64,000 bases of DNA from JANQRA01 sp035762545 (GTDB lineage Bacteria > Actinomycetota > Acidimicrobiia > Spongiisociales > ZC4RG35), in contig DASTOM010000024.1 in assembly GCA_035762545.1 (NCBI GenBank), positions 186,001 through 250,000 on the forward strand. Direction: 5' to 3'. Below, in pieces: positions 8,741-17,735 of the stretch. Under the pieces are notes generated by a model. That model worked only from the letters and a program-made list of their open reading frames with translations, did not search any database and was not told the DNA's origin. The translations under genes and the position numbers were made by a program. Every line of letters begins with the position of its first letter. Position 1 is the stretch's first letter.

Positions 8741-9625
8741 TCAGCGTAAGCCGAGCACCTCCATGGCGGCACCATCGAGAGAATCCTTCTCGCTGGTGAT
8801 GACGGTGTCGGCGCCGACAGCTGTCATCACGGCATGGGCTATGACCGATCCGGCGAGGATCACGGGAGCACGTTTCGGGTCGAGTGCCGGTATCGCCGCA
8901 GTTTCCCCCACGGTGAGAACCGCCAACCGGTCGACGATCCTCCCCACCGCGACGACCGACATGACATGGCCGTGCACCAGATCGGGCTGGTATCGATCGA
9001 GATCGAGGTCGATTGCGGCAAGGCTGGTCCAGGTGCCCGCCACCCCGACCAGAGGGCCGGCTGGCGAAACCGCGGCGAACAGGTCCGCGACGTGGGATCG
9101 GGCGGCACGAAGTTGATCCTCGGATGGGGGACGGTCGTGGAGGATCCGGTCGGTGAGGCGGACCGAGCCGATGTTGATGGAAACGCCTCCCCCGGATGTG
9201 ACGAACTCGGTGCTACCGCCACCTATGTCGGAGATCACGTAGTCGGCACCTGCAAGGTCAGATGTGGCGCCCTTGAAGGCCAACCGCCCCTCGTAACCAC
9301 CATCGATCACCTCGGGGCGGACTCCCAGGGCCGCCTCTGCCCGATCCAGGAACGTCTCACGATTCGAGGCATCCCGGGTCGCCGAGGTGGCGATCGCCCG
9401 CCGCCACGCAACGTCTTTCCGATCCATGAGCGAGCCGAACTCCTCGAACACGGCAATCGTCCGTTCCATCGCGTCGTCGGAAAGGGCGCCGGTGGTGTCG
9501 ACGCCGTGACCCAACCCGGTCACCTCGACCCAGCGTCCTGTCACGGTGTCCCCATCGGTGATCAGGAGACGCATCGAGTTGGTACCGATGTCGACAACGC
9601 CGACTCTCGGCGGATGCGAGCTCAC
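8741..9625 (-). CDS. Ppx/GppA-family phosphatase
   Basis: A 294-residue member of the exopolyphosphatase / pppGpp phosphatase family with the actin-like ATPase fold. The phosphate-binding loops GVVDIGTNSMRLLI and YVISDIGGGSTEF are both present. It lacks the extra C-terminal domains of the long proteobacterial enzymes, like the short actinobacterial Ppx proteins. I chose the GTG at 9625 because it overlaps the DUF501 stop as GTGA and places the DIGTNS motif at the usual position. Order eno-ftsB-DUF501-ppx is a conserved actinobacterial block. Confidence 0.92.
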   Translation of the reverse strand: MSSHPPRVGVVDIGTNSMRLLITDGDTVTGRWVEVTGLGHGVDTTGALSDDAMERTIAVFEEFGSLMDRKDVAWRRAIATSATRDASNRETFLDRAEAALGVRPEVIDGGYEGRLAFKGATSDLAGADYVISDIGGGSTEFVTSGGGVSINIGSVRLTDRILHDRPPSEDQLRAARSHVADLFAAVSPAGPLVGVAGTWTSLAAIDLDLDRYQPDLVHGHVMSVVAVGRIVDRLAVLTVGETAAIPALDPKRAPVILAGSVIAHAVMTAVGADTVITSEKDSLDGAAMEVLGLR

Positions 9626-10134
9626 GGAAGGTTGACCCACTCCGGGTTCAAGGATTCGCCGACGACGCATGGCTCGACACAATCGAGAGGCTCGATCCAG
9701 GATGCCACCAGCCTGCCGACCGGGTTCTCACCTCCGGCGGCGTGATGGGCGAAGTGGGCGTGCAGACACTTCACTCCTTCGGCACTCCCACCGACCCCAC
9801 CACTGGGATCAGGCCCGGACGAGCCGCCGAGCAGTTCGTTCCGCTCCGATTCGTAGGCACGATGGGCCGCCTCGAGACCTTCCCCGAAGCCCGGATCTGC
9901 GATGGCCTTCGCTTCCATCCTCTTGACGCCACCGGAGCCTTCCAGCCTCCCGATTCTGGTGATGGCAAGCGGACAGGTCAGCCAGTAGAGCGTGGGGAAA
10001 GGTGTCCCGTCGTCGAGGTGGGGAGGCACCCTGACCACGACCGGGAGCCCGAGATGACATCTCGCCACCACCTCGGAATCTGCCCTGAGCGGCCTGCCCA
10101 GCTGCGCCTCGATGATGGCGCGGTCATCGGTCAT
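9622..10134 (-). CDS. DUF501 protein
   Basis: A 170-residue protein matching the DUF501 family, which commonly lies between ftsB and ppx in Actinomycetota. Visible family features are the N-terminal QLGRPLRADSEVVARC, the LYWLTCPLA segment and the conserved CLHAHFAHHAAGGENPVG block near residues 120-140, rich in Cys/His and suggestive of metal binding or catalysis. Its biochemical function is unknown. It is coupled to ppx through a GTGA overlap and begins 3 bases after the ftsB stop. Confidence 0.88.
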   Translation of the reverse strand: MTDDRAIIEAQLGRPLRADSEVVARCHLGLPVVVRVPPHLDDGTPFPTLYWLTCPLAITRIGRLEGSGGVKRMEAKAIADPGFGEGLEAAHRAYESERNELLGGSSGPDPSGGVGGSAEGVKCLHAHFAHHAAGGENPVGRLVASWIEPLDCVEPCVVGESLNPEWVNLP

Positions 10135-10137
10135 GGC

Positions 10138-10527
10138 TCAGGAGCCCAGGTCGGCGCCCGTGAGAAAGTCCCAGACCCGGTCGACCCAGGTCTTCTCGAC
10201 GACAGCCTCGGGAGCTGGAGCCTCCACGTCCTCGTCGGGAGTGCCGGGGGGATCGAGCACCACGTAGGCCGTCTCGCCGGGGCGGACGTAGCCGAGTTTC
10301 TCGCGGGCGAGCTTTTCGATCTCGGCATCCGTCTGGAGGGCGGCGACATCGGCCTGGAGAGCGGCATTCTCGGATTCGAGCCCGGCCAGTTGGGCGCGGG
10401 CGTCCGCCACCGCCTGTCTGGAGTCGATGATCTGACCGTAGGGCACCAGCTGGGTCAGGAACACCGCGCCGGTGAGGAAGATCAGGATTGTCGCGATCAA
10501 AGCGCCGGGTCGGTGGAGGAGAGTCAC
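10138..10527 (-). CDS. FtsB/DivIC-like septum formation initiator
   Basis: A small bitopic membrane protein of 129 residues. One membrane segment (about residues 10-30, ALIATILIFLTGAVFL) is followed by a coiled coil (about 35-75) and the LAREKLGYVRPGE motif typical of FtsB/DivIC. Family members link the FtsQ-FtsL complex to septal peptidoglycan synthesis. A proline/acidic linker and an amphipathic tail follow. Its ATG overlaps the enolase stop as ATGA, the arrangement seen widely in actinobacteria. Confidence 0.88.
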   Translation of the reverse strand: MTLLHRPGALIATILIFLTGAVFLTQLVPYGQIIDSRQAVADARAQLAGLESENAALQADVAALQTDAEIEKLAREKLGYVRPGETAYVVLDPPGTPDEDVEAPAPEAVVEKTWVDRVWDFLTGADLGS

Positions 10528-11792
10528 TTGAACGCCTCCCAGCCACCGTACCGGGCCTCGGAGCCGAGCCGCTCCTCGATGCGGAGAAGCTGGTTGTACT
10601 TTGCGGTGCGCTCGCCACGGGCCGGGGCACCGGTCTTGATCTGGCCGGCGTTGGTCGCCACGGCGAGATGGGCGATGAAGGTGTCCTCGGTCTCACCGCT
10701 GCGGTGGCTGACCATACGGGTGAACCCGGCACGTTCCGCTGCCTGCATCGTGTGCAGCGTCTCGGAGACCGAGCCGATCTGATTCACCTTGATCAGGATC
10801 GAGTTGGCCGCCGACTCGGCGATCCCGCGTTGGAGTATGTCGATGTTGGTGACGAACAGATCGTCGCCGACCAACTGGACCGAGTCACCCATCTTCGTGG
10901 TCAGGGCCTTCCAGCCGTCCCAGTCGTCTTCGGACATTCCGTCCTCGATCGACACCAGGGGATGACGACTGGCCAGGTCAGCGAGGTAGTCGACCATCTC
11001 CTCGGAGGTGAGATCGCGCCCTTCGAGGTGATAGCGGCCTTCCCTGTGGATCTCGGAGGCGGCAACGTCGAGAGCGATGCCGATCTCTTCGTTGTACCTG
11101 TAACCGGCAGCCTCGATGCCCTCGACGAGCAGTTCGACGGCGGCCTCGTTGGTGGCCAGGTCGGGGGCGAATCCGCCCTCGTCGCCGACGTTGGTCGTCA
11201 AGCCACGACCCGCCATGACCCGCTTCATCGCGTGATAGACCTCGGCTCCGGCGCGGAGTGCCTCCGAGTAGGAGGGCAGGCCCGCCGGAACGAGCATGAA
11301 CTCCTGGATGTCGACCGAGTTGGCGGCATGGGCCCCACCGTTGAGGACGTTGAGGCACGGCACGGGCAGGACCCGAGCCGAGGGACCACCCAGGTAGCGA
11401 TATAGGGGCAGGCCGGCACTGGCAGCCGCGGCCCGGGCCACCGCCATCGAGACGGCGAGGATCGCATTCGCTCCCAGGTTCGCTTTGTTGGTGGTGGCGT
11501 CGAGATCGTTCATCGCCAGATCGATCTCCTCCTGTCGGGAGGAGTCACGTCCGACGAGAGCGGGGGCGATCTGGTCGATCACATGGGACACGGCCCGGGT
11601 GACCCCTTTGCCGCCGTACTCTTCTCCACCGTCGCGAAGTTCGACGGCCTCGTGTGTGCCGGTCGATGCACCGGAGGGCACGATGGCACGACCGAACCCT
11701 TCGGTCGTGAAGACCTCGGCCTCCACGGTGGGGTTCCCCCGCGAATCGAGGACCTGTCGTGCGTGAATTCGCTCGATGGTGAAGCTGCTCAT
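10524..11792 (-). CDS. eno: enolase (phosphopyruvate hydratase)
   Basis: Full-length enolase, 422 residues, catalysing 2-phosphoglycerate to phosphoenolpyruvate in glycolysis. The N-terminal signature ARQVLDSRGNPTVE and substrate loop GASTGTHEA are intact, as are the metal-ligand region (SIEDGMSEDDW, QLVGDDLFVTN) and the catalytic lysine segment ILIKVNQIGS. The signature MVSHRSGETED lies near the C-terminus. It heads the eno-ftsB-DUF501-ppx cluster and is separated from the upstream mazG fusion by 63 bases with no clear terminator. Confidence 0.98.
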   Translation of the reverse strand: MSSFTIERIHARQVLDSRGNPTVEAEVFTTEGFGRAIVPSGASTGTHEAVELRDGGEEYGGKGVTRAVSHVIDQIAPALVGRDSSRQEEIDLAMNDLDATTNKANLGANAILAVSMAVARAAAASAGLPLYRYLGGPSARVLPVPCLNVLNGGAHAANSVDIQEFMLVPAGLPSYSEALRAGAEVYHAMKRVMAGRGLTTNVGDEGGFAPDLATNEAAVELLVEGIEAAGYRYNEEIGIALDVAASEIHREGRYHLEGRDLTSEEMVDYLADLASRHPLVSIEDGMSEDDWDGWKALTTKMGDSVQLVGDDLFVTNIDILQRGIAESAANSILIKVNQIGSVSETLHTMQAAERAGFTRMVSHRSGETEDTFIAHLAVATNAGQIKTGAPARGERTAKYNQLLRIEERLGSEARYGGWEAFK

Positions 11793-11855
11793 GATGGTCG
11801 GACCGCTTTTCTGCCTGGCGGCGCCAAGCTACCACCGGCCCTGAGTTGTTCCCGG

Positions 11856-13280
11856 CTATGGCTGCTGGGAAACCCCCTTTGCGCGCTCCCACCGCTCGTC
11901 GAGCTGGCCGAGGTCGAGACCGTCGAACGGGCCCTCCGCCTCCATGCGCCGAAAACGTTCCTCGAACTTGCCCACGGCGCGAACCAACGCCAGCTCGGGG
12001 TCGACGCCGAGGTGACGGGCCAGATTGACGACAGAGAAGAGGAGATCGCCCAATTCGCCTTCGACGTCACCGTTTCCGGCCAAGGCGTCGGCGAGCTCAT
12101 CGATCTCCTCACGCACCTTGGGAAGCACCTGCTCGGGATGCTCCCAGTCGAAGCCGACCTTGGCTGCCCTGTTCTGGATCTTGGCGGCTCGGGGCAGCGC
12201 CGGCATTCCTTTGGGAACGCCATCCAGTGCCGAGCCTGGCTGTTCCCGGCCCTCCGTCGACTTGATCCGATCCCAGTTCCTCTTGACCTCGTCGGCATCC
12301 GCCACCTCGACCTCGCCGAAGACGTGCGGATGGCGACGTGTCAGCTTCTCGATCAGAACCGAGCTGACCCCATCGATGTCGAAAGCACCCTTCTCCCTCG
12401 CTATCGCCTCGTGGAAGAGGACCTGCAGGAGGACATCGCCCAGTTCGTCCTCGACGTTGGAGTAAGCGACCCAGTCATCACCATCCGACGGGAGACCGCC
12501 GATCGCGTCGATCAGCTCGTATGACTCCTCGATCAGATTCTTGACCAGGCTCTGGTGGGTCTGCTCGGCATCCCAGGGGCATTCTTCCCGGAGCCGCCGC
12601 ATCACCTGTACCGCACCGACCAGCCCCCCGGAAGGTGTGTCCACGAACAGCGAAGTCCGGAATCCGGCGTGGGAGAGATCGATCTCGTGAGGCGGGGCGG
12701 CGACGACCAATTCGTCCGGGGCGCCGATCCCAACGCAGAGGGTCACTTCAACGTCCTCAGCGGTGACCCGAGACACTGCGTCGAGGACATCAGCGAGAGT
12801 CTCCGCCGTGTCGAGGTGTCCGATGATCGTCGGCTTGTCGAGCACGAGCGGGGATGGCAGATCATGGCCGTTGAGGAGCTGCAACCCGCGGTCGAGTGGG
12901 TCGTATCCGACGATGGCGAGGATGGCATCGACGAAGGACTCGCCAGCAACGACCTCGACTTCCAGATCGGTCGCCAGCAGCTTCCGCACCGCGAACTCTC
13001 CGACCATCGGGCTCCCCGGAACGGCATAGACGACTGGGCGCTCCCCGGCGGCGCCGACGATCCGGTCGACTATCGCCTCGTAGACCCCGTCGAAAGACAC
13101 TGACTTCTCGTAGAGGTCGTCACAGAAGATCACTTCGCGCCGGTCGGCCAGTTCCCGGGCGGCAGGATGATGCAGCGTGCGGCTGATGACGACCCGCGCC
13201 GGATCGAGCAGATAGGCGAGCACCGGCTCAGGCACCCGGTCGAGTGACCCGGGCCCGAGGCCGATGACCGTGACGGTCAT
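11856..13280 (-). CDS. mazG: tetrapyrrole methylase-like domain fused to MazG pyrophosphohydrolase
   Basis: A 474-residue two-domain protein like Bacillus YabN. Residues 1-220 resemble a SAM-dependent tetrapyrrole methylase (TVTVIGLGPGSLDRVP at the start, YAVPGSPMVGE in the middle). Residues 240-474 are a MazG nucleoside triphosphate pyrophosphohydrolase with CPWDAEQTHQSL, the metal-binding EExxE pattern in NLIEESYELIDA and EDELGDVLLQVLFHE, and a second MazG repeat near EEIDELADAL and GELGDLLFSVVNLARH. It probably removes aberrant NTPs. I placed the start at 13280, where the ATG overlaps the foldase stop as ATGA. The longer frame adds a non-homologous stretch. Confidence 0.93.
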   Translation of the reverse strand: MTVTVIGLGPGSLDRVPEPVLAYLLDPARVVISRTLHHPAARELADRREVIFCDDLYEKSVSFDGVYEAIVDRIVGAAGERPVVYAVPGSPMVGEFAVRKLLATDLEVEVVAGESFVDAILAIVGYDPLDRGLQLLNGHDLPSPLVLDKPTIIGHLDTAETLADVLDAVSRVTAEDVEVTLCVGIGAPDELVVAAPPHEIDLSHAGFRTSLFVDTPSGGLVGAVQVMRRLREECPWDAEQTHQSLVKNLIEESYELIDAIGGLPSDGDDWVAYSNVEDELGDVLLQVLFHEAIAREKGAFDIDGVSSVLIEKLTRRHPHVFGEVEVADADEVKRNWDRIKSTEGREQPGSALDGVPKGMPALPRAAKIQNRAAKVGFDWEHPEQVLPKVREEIDELADALAGNGDVEGELGDLLFSVVNLARHLGVDPELALVRAVGKFEERFRRMEAEGPFDGLDLGQLDERWERAKGVSQQP

Positions 13281-14239
13281 GCCGCGGGTGGCACCACCGT
13301 CTTGACGGTTGGATTGGGGTTCTGCTGGCTCGGCGCCGGAATCTCCCATGTCCCGAACTCCTCTTCGACTGAGACGTCAGCGTCGTTGACGGCGCCAGTG
13401 AACCAGGCTTCGAGGTCACCCAGCACAGCTTCGTCCTTGATCCCGTCGATGACCTCCTCGTCGGAGGGAAGATCGTCGCCCTCCGGGGCTGTGCGGTCGG
13501 TCACGAGGATGATGTGGAAGCCGAACTGGGTCTCGATGATCTCCTCGTAGACCTCGCCGATCGGAGCTACGACGACGGCCTCCTTGAAGGCATCGACGTA
13601 CGTGTCGGGCGACGTGCAGCCGAGAGCACCGCCGTTGGCACCGCTACCGGTGTCAGTCGAGACCTCTGTCGCGATCTCGCCGAAGTCCTCGCCGGCATCG
13701 AGTCGAGCGACCACGTCGTCAGCCTCTTCCTGGGTAGCGACGAGAATGTGCGAGGCGCAGACCGAGGTCAGGGCGGACACGGCGGCGGTGCGGGCTTCCT
13801 CGATCTCTTCTGCAGTGGGCTCGGCCACGTCCTCTTTGAGGATCTCACGGACCTCGATGTCGAGAAGGCCCTGGGCGGCGATGTTCTGGAGGAACTCCTC
13901 GGTGATGCCACGGCTGGTTAGGAAGTCCTCACGGGTCTCACCTTCGGCGCCTACCTCCTCGAAGATGCGATCCGCCTCGACGGCGGCGTCCTCGTTTGTG
14001 ATCACGATCCCGTAGTCCGCCTCGGCGGCATCGTGGATCACCTGCCACTGGATGGCGAAGCCGAGGAACTGGGCGAACTGCTCTTTGGTGATCGTGGCTC
14101 CTTCGGTCTCGATGAGACCTTCGACTTCTCCGACGGTCACGTCGGTTCCATCGACGGTTGCGGCTACCGAGTTCGATCCACCACCGCATGCTGCGAGCAC
14201 GAAGGCTCCGAGCACGACGAGAGATGCGACTTTCTTCAC
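13277..14239 (-). CDS. peptidylprolyl isomerase lipoprotein (PrsA/SurA-like)
   Basis: A 320-residue exported foldase. A GTG start gives a lipoprotein signal ending in the lipobox LAAC (Cys18). A SurA N-terminal-like helical region follows. A parvulin (PpiC) domain spans about residues 168-265, recognisable by CASHILVATQEEADDVVARL, GGALGCTS and TQFGFHIILV. It should assist folding of secreted proteins outside the membrane. It is rich in Asp/Glu. It is translationally coupled to the mazG fusion and lies 65 bases after mfd, so mfd, the foldase and mazG may form one transcript. Confidence 0.9.
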   Translation of the reverse strand: MKKVASLVVLGAFVLAACGGGSNSVAATVDGTDVTVGEVEGLIETEGATITKEQFAQFLGFAIQWQVIHDAAEADYGIVITNEDAAVEADRIFEEVGAEGETREDFLTSRGITEEFLQNIAAQGLLDIEVREILKEDVAEPTAEEIEEARTAAVSALTSVCASHILVATQEEADDVVARLDAGEDFGEIATEVSTDTGSGANGGALGCTSPDTYVDAFKEAVVVAPIGEVYEEIIETQFGFHIILVTDRTAPEGDDLPSDEEVIDGIKDEAVLGDLEAWFTGAVNDADVSVEEEFGTWEIPAPSQQNPNPTVKTVVPPAA

Positions 14240-14304
14240 AAGGGATCCTTTGGAGGGAAGGCTGAACTCGAAATGGTAGGTCGGAGCCCGGCTCTATCCG
14301 AGAT

Positions 14305-17300
14305 TCAGTCTTCCCACATTTTCTTTACAAAGTCGATCAGCCCGGGAAGGAGCGGCTCCGTGGCCGGGATGAAGACGGTCCCCTCCGTGGCACGCAGGAC
14401 CGCACCCCGCTTGAGTCGCTGCAGACGCACCTCCTGGGACGGCTTGAGGTCGACAGGACCGAGGCGGACCTCGTTACGGAGCTTGACGATCTCGGTGAGG
14501 CCGACCCTGATCGCCTCCACCCGAAGTCGGGCCAACTCGATGAGGGAGAGTGCCTCCTCGGGCAAAGGCCCGTAACGATCTGTCCATTCGGTCACCACGT
14601 CGTCGACCTCATTGTGAGTGGTGGCCGCAGCCAGTCGCCGGTAGGCCTCGAGCCTGAGTTCCTGGTCGGCGATGTAAGCCTCAGGGAGATGGGCGTCGAC
14701 CGGGAGGTCGATTCGGATCTCGGGAGGTCCGGTGTCAAGGACGGGACGACCCTCCATCTCCGACACCGCCTCGGCCACCAGTTCGGAATAGAGGTCGAAG
14801 CCGACCGCGGCGATGTGGCCGGATTGAACCTCGCCCAGAATGGAGCCGGCGCCGCGGATCTCGAGGTCGCGCAAGGCCAGCTGAAAACCCGAGCCGAGAT
14901 CGGTCGCCTCGCCTATCGCCTCGAGCCGACGGTGGGCATCTTCAGAGAGGGTCTGGTCGCTGGGGTGGAACAGGTAGGCGTAGGCACGCTGATTCGACCG
15001 ACCGACCCGCCCCCTGAGCTGATACAGCTGCGCCAGGCCGAGCAGGTCGGCCCGCTCCACGATCAGCGTGTTGACCTTGGGCAGGTCGAGACCCGATTCG
15101 ATGATCGTGGTGGCGACGAGCACGTCGTACTCGTGGTTCCAGAAGTCGATCATCACCTGTTCCAGGTGGCTCTCCGACATTTGACCGTGAGCGACCACAT
15201 AACGGGCGTCGGGCACGAGATCACGGAGTCTGGCCACCGCACGCTCGATGGATTGCACCCGGTTGTGGACGACGAAGACCTGACCTTCCCGGAGCAGCTC
15301 ACGGCGAATGGCGGCCGATACGGCCTGTTCGTCATAGGGGCCTACGTAGGTGAGGATGGGATGACGGTCTTCGGGCGGGGTTCGGATGTGCGACACGTCT
15401 CTGATCCCGGTGAGAGCCATCTCGAGAGTGCGAGGAATCGGAGTCGCCGTGAGGGTGAGCACGTCGACGCCGACCCGCAGTCGCTTGATCGCATCCTTGG
15501 CGCCCACGCCGAAGCGCTGCTCCTCGTCGATGACCAACAGCCCCAGGTCTTTGAATCGGACATCCTCGGACAGGAGCCTGTGGGTGCCGATCACCACGTC
15601 CACGTCGCCGGTGGCGATGCCTTGGACCACCGCCGTTGCCTGTTTTGCGGTGAGGAATCGGGAGAGGACCTCGACCCGGACCGGGTAAGGGGCGAAACGC
15701 TCCCCAAAGGTCTGGTGATGCTGTTGGGCGAGCAAAGTGGTCGGACAGAGGATGGCGACCTGCTTGCCGCTCTGAACCGCCTTGAAGGCAGCCCGGATGG
15801 CCACTTCGGTCTTGCCGAATCCGACATCGCCAAAGACGAGCCGGTCCATGGGCTGGGTCTCTTCCATGTCCTGTTTGACTTCGGCGATGGCTCGTAACTG
15901 ATCGTGGGTCTCTTCGAATGGGAATGACGATTCGAGCTCCCTCTGCCACGGGGTGTCGACGTCGTAGGCGTGTCCCGTGGCGACTGCACGTTGCCGGTGC
16001 AACTCGACCACCTGAGCGGCCACCGCCGCCACTTCCTTGCGGACACGGGCCTTCTGCTCCGACCAGTCCTTGCCACCCATCCGCGATACCCGGGGAGCCT
16101 CCCCACCGGTGTACCTCTTGATGGCGGCCAGCTGTTCGACGGGGACGTAGAGCCTGTCGGAACCGGCATATGCAACGACGAGGTAGTCCCGCTCCACCCC
16201 GACCATGGTCCGGGAGACGAGACCCTCGAACCGCCCGATCCCGTGCTGGAAATGCACCACGTAATCACCCTCGGTCAGATCGCGGTACTGCTGCGATGGC
16301 TGAGACCGGGAGCGTCCCGACTTGCGATGGGCCCTCCGTCTCCCGGCGATCTCCTGCTCACCGAGCACCGCGACCCCTAGTTCGGAGGCCACGAAGCCTC
16401 GGTGGATCCCGATTGGGATGATCGCGGACGAGGTCGTCGTCAGATTGGCTCGTCGCTCCATAGCGAGACCCTCTTCCCCGAGCGTCCTGGCGACGCGGTC
16501 AGCGGCGGCCTCGCCATCCATGGCGACCAAGGTCGTGATTCCGCGGGAGAGCAGTCGCTCCAGCCCACGGGCCACCGACTCGGGATCGCCCGCTGCGGCA
16601 TCGAGGCCCGAGATCGACAGGACCTGATCCCCGGGGCCCGTGGGCGTCGATGGCATTTGGAGGTGGGTGCGCCGGGTCACCGACTCCTCGAGATCGAGAA
16701 ACAGAGCGGGGTGCGCACCGGCGTCCGGGGCGAGGTCGCCCCATGTCGGGGCGAGGGCCGACGCCAGCTCGGCCTCTTCCTTGATCAGGTCGCGACAGCG
16801 GTCCAGGGCCCGCACCGGATCGACCACCACCAGGTTGGCGGCCGGCGAAAGCCCATCGATGAGCGAGCTCTCGTCTGCCAACCACGGGAGCCACGACTCG
16901 ATACCGGGAAAGATCTGACCGGCGGCGATCCGGTCCCAGGTTGACGCCGCCCATGGCTCTGAGACGAGCAGCTCGCGTGCACGCTGAACGACCTGGGGGT
17001 CGGGCCGCAGCTCCCGAGCCGGATAGGCCAGCACGTGGTCCACCGGTTCCAGCGACCGCTGCGTGGCGACGGAGAACTCCCGAATCTCGTCCAACCGGTC
17101 GCCCCAGAAGTCGAGACGCACCGGGAGATCGGACTGGGCCGGGAAGAGGTCGACGATCCCGCCTCGCACTGCGAACTCGCCACGCGCCTCGACACGATCC
17201 GTGCGTTGGTACCCGAGACCAGCCAGTTTTCGCGCCAGGTCTGCCAGATCGATCTCCTGACCCGGGGCGAACGGCAGGGGCTCGATCGGCGAGGGGCTGG

Positions 17301-17658
17301 ACCGTTGGATCGCCGACCTGACCGAGGCCACCACGATGTTCGCTTCCGTCGAACCGAGCCTGTCACGAGCGCGGGCGCGTCGCGCCATCGTCGAGATGTT
17401 CGGCGACACATGTTCGAAAGGCAGGGTCTCCCATGCCGGGGCAAGGACGACCGGCTCGACGAAGAGCTCGAGGTCGTCCGCCAGCTCCTCGGCGTCGGAC
17501 TCCCCGGGCACGACCACCAGCAACGACTCGCCGAGGCTGTCGAATAACCCCGCCAGGGCGAAGGCACGCCCCGACGCCGGGACCGCCCAGGTCGATCCCA
17601 GGTCAGGCAGAGGCGCAGAGCGCCAGGCAGCGAGTAGGGGTGCGAGCGGAGCGGGCAT
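14305..17658 (-). CDS. mfd: transcription-repair coupling factor Mfd
   Basis: Mfd displaces RNA polymerase stalled at DNA lesions and recruits UvrA. At 1117 residues it has the full domain set: a UvrB-like N-terminus, a CarD/RID-type RNA polymerase interaction domain (GDYVVHFQHGIGRFEGL), an SF2 helicase core with Walker A (GDVGFGKTEVAIRAA) and the DEEQ box (LLVIDEEQRFGV), the TRG-type motifs (LRGRVGRSNQRAYAY), and the C-terminal D7 domain. I preferred the ATG at 17658 because GGAGGT lies six bases before it. The longer frame to 17715 lacks a ribosome binding site. Confidence 0.97.
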   Translation of the reverse strand: MPAPLAPLLAAWRSAPLPDLGSTWAVPASGRAFALAGLFDSLGESLLVVVPGESDAEELADDLELFVEPVVLAPAWETLPFEHVSPNISTMARRARARDRLGSTEANIVVASVRSAIQRSSPSPIEPLPFAPGQEIDLADLARKLAGLGYQRTDRVEARGEFAVRGGIVDLFPAQSDLPVRLDFWGDRLDEIREFSVATQRSLEPVDHVLAYPARELRPDPQVVQRARELLVSEPWAASTWDRIAAGQIFPGIESWLPWLADESSLIDGLSPAANLVVVDPVRALDRCRDLIKEEAELASALAPTWGDLAPDAGAHPALFLDLEESVTRRTHLQMPSTPTGPGDQVLSISGLDAAAGDPESVARGLERLLSRGITTLVAMDGEAAADRVARTLGEEGLAMERRANLTTTSSAIIPIGIHRGFVASELGVAVLGEQEIAGRRRAHRKSGRSRSQPSQQYRDLTEGDYVVHFQHGIGRFEGLVSRTMVGVERDYLVVAYAGSDRLYVPVEQLAAIKRYTGGEAPRVSRMGGKDWSEQKARVRKEVAAVAAQVVELHRQRAVATGHAYDVDTPWQRELESSFPFEETHDQLRAIAEVKQDMEETQPMDRLVFGDVGFGKTEVAIRAAFKAVQSGKQVAILCPTTLLAQQHHQTFGERFAPYPVRVEVLSRFLTAKQATAVVQGIATGDVDVVIGTHRLLSEDVRFKDLGLLVIDEEQRFGVGAKDAIKRLRVGVDVLTLTATPIPRTLEMALTGIRDVSHIRTPPEDRHPILTYVGPYDEQAVSAAIRRELLREGQVFVVHNRVQSIERAVARLRDLVPDARYVVAHGQMSESHLEQVMIDFWNHEYDVLVATTIIESGLDLPKVNTLIVERADLLGLAQLYQLRGRVGRSNQRAYAYLFHPSDQTLSEDAHRRLEAIGEATDLGSGFQLALRDLEIRGAGSILGEVQSGHIAAVGFDLYSELVAEAVSEMEGRPVLDTGPPEIRIDLPVDAHLPEAYIADQELRLEAYRRLAAATTHNEVDDVVTEWTDRYGPLPEEALSLIELARLRVEAIRVGLTEIVKLRNEVRLGPVDLKPSQEVRLQRLKRGAVLRATEGTVFIPATEPLLPGLIDFVKKMWED

Positions 17659-17735
17659 CGACCTCCGATCGTAACGACGCGATCGACCTGTGCTCTCCGT
17701 ATCATCCCTCGCCATGACCAGGGATCGATCAGAAG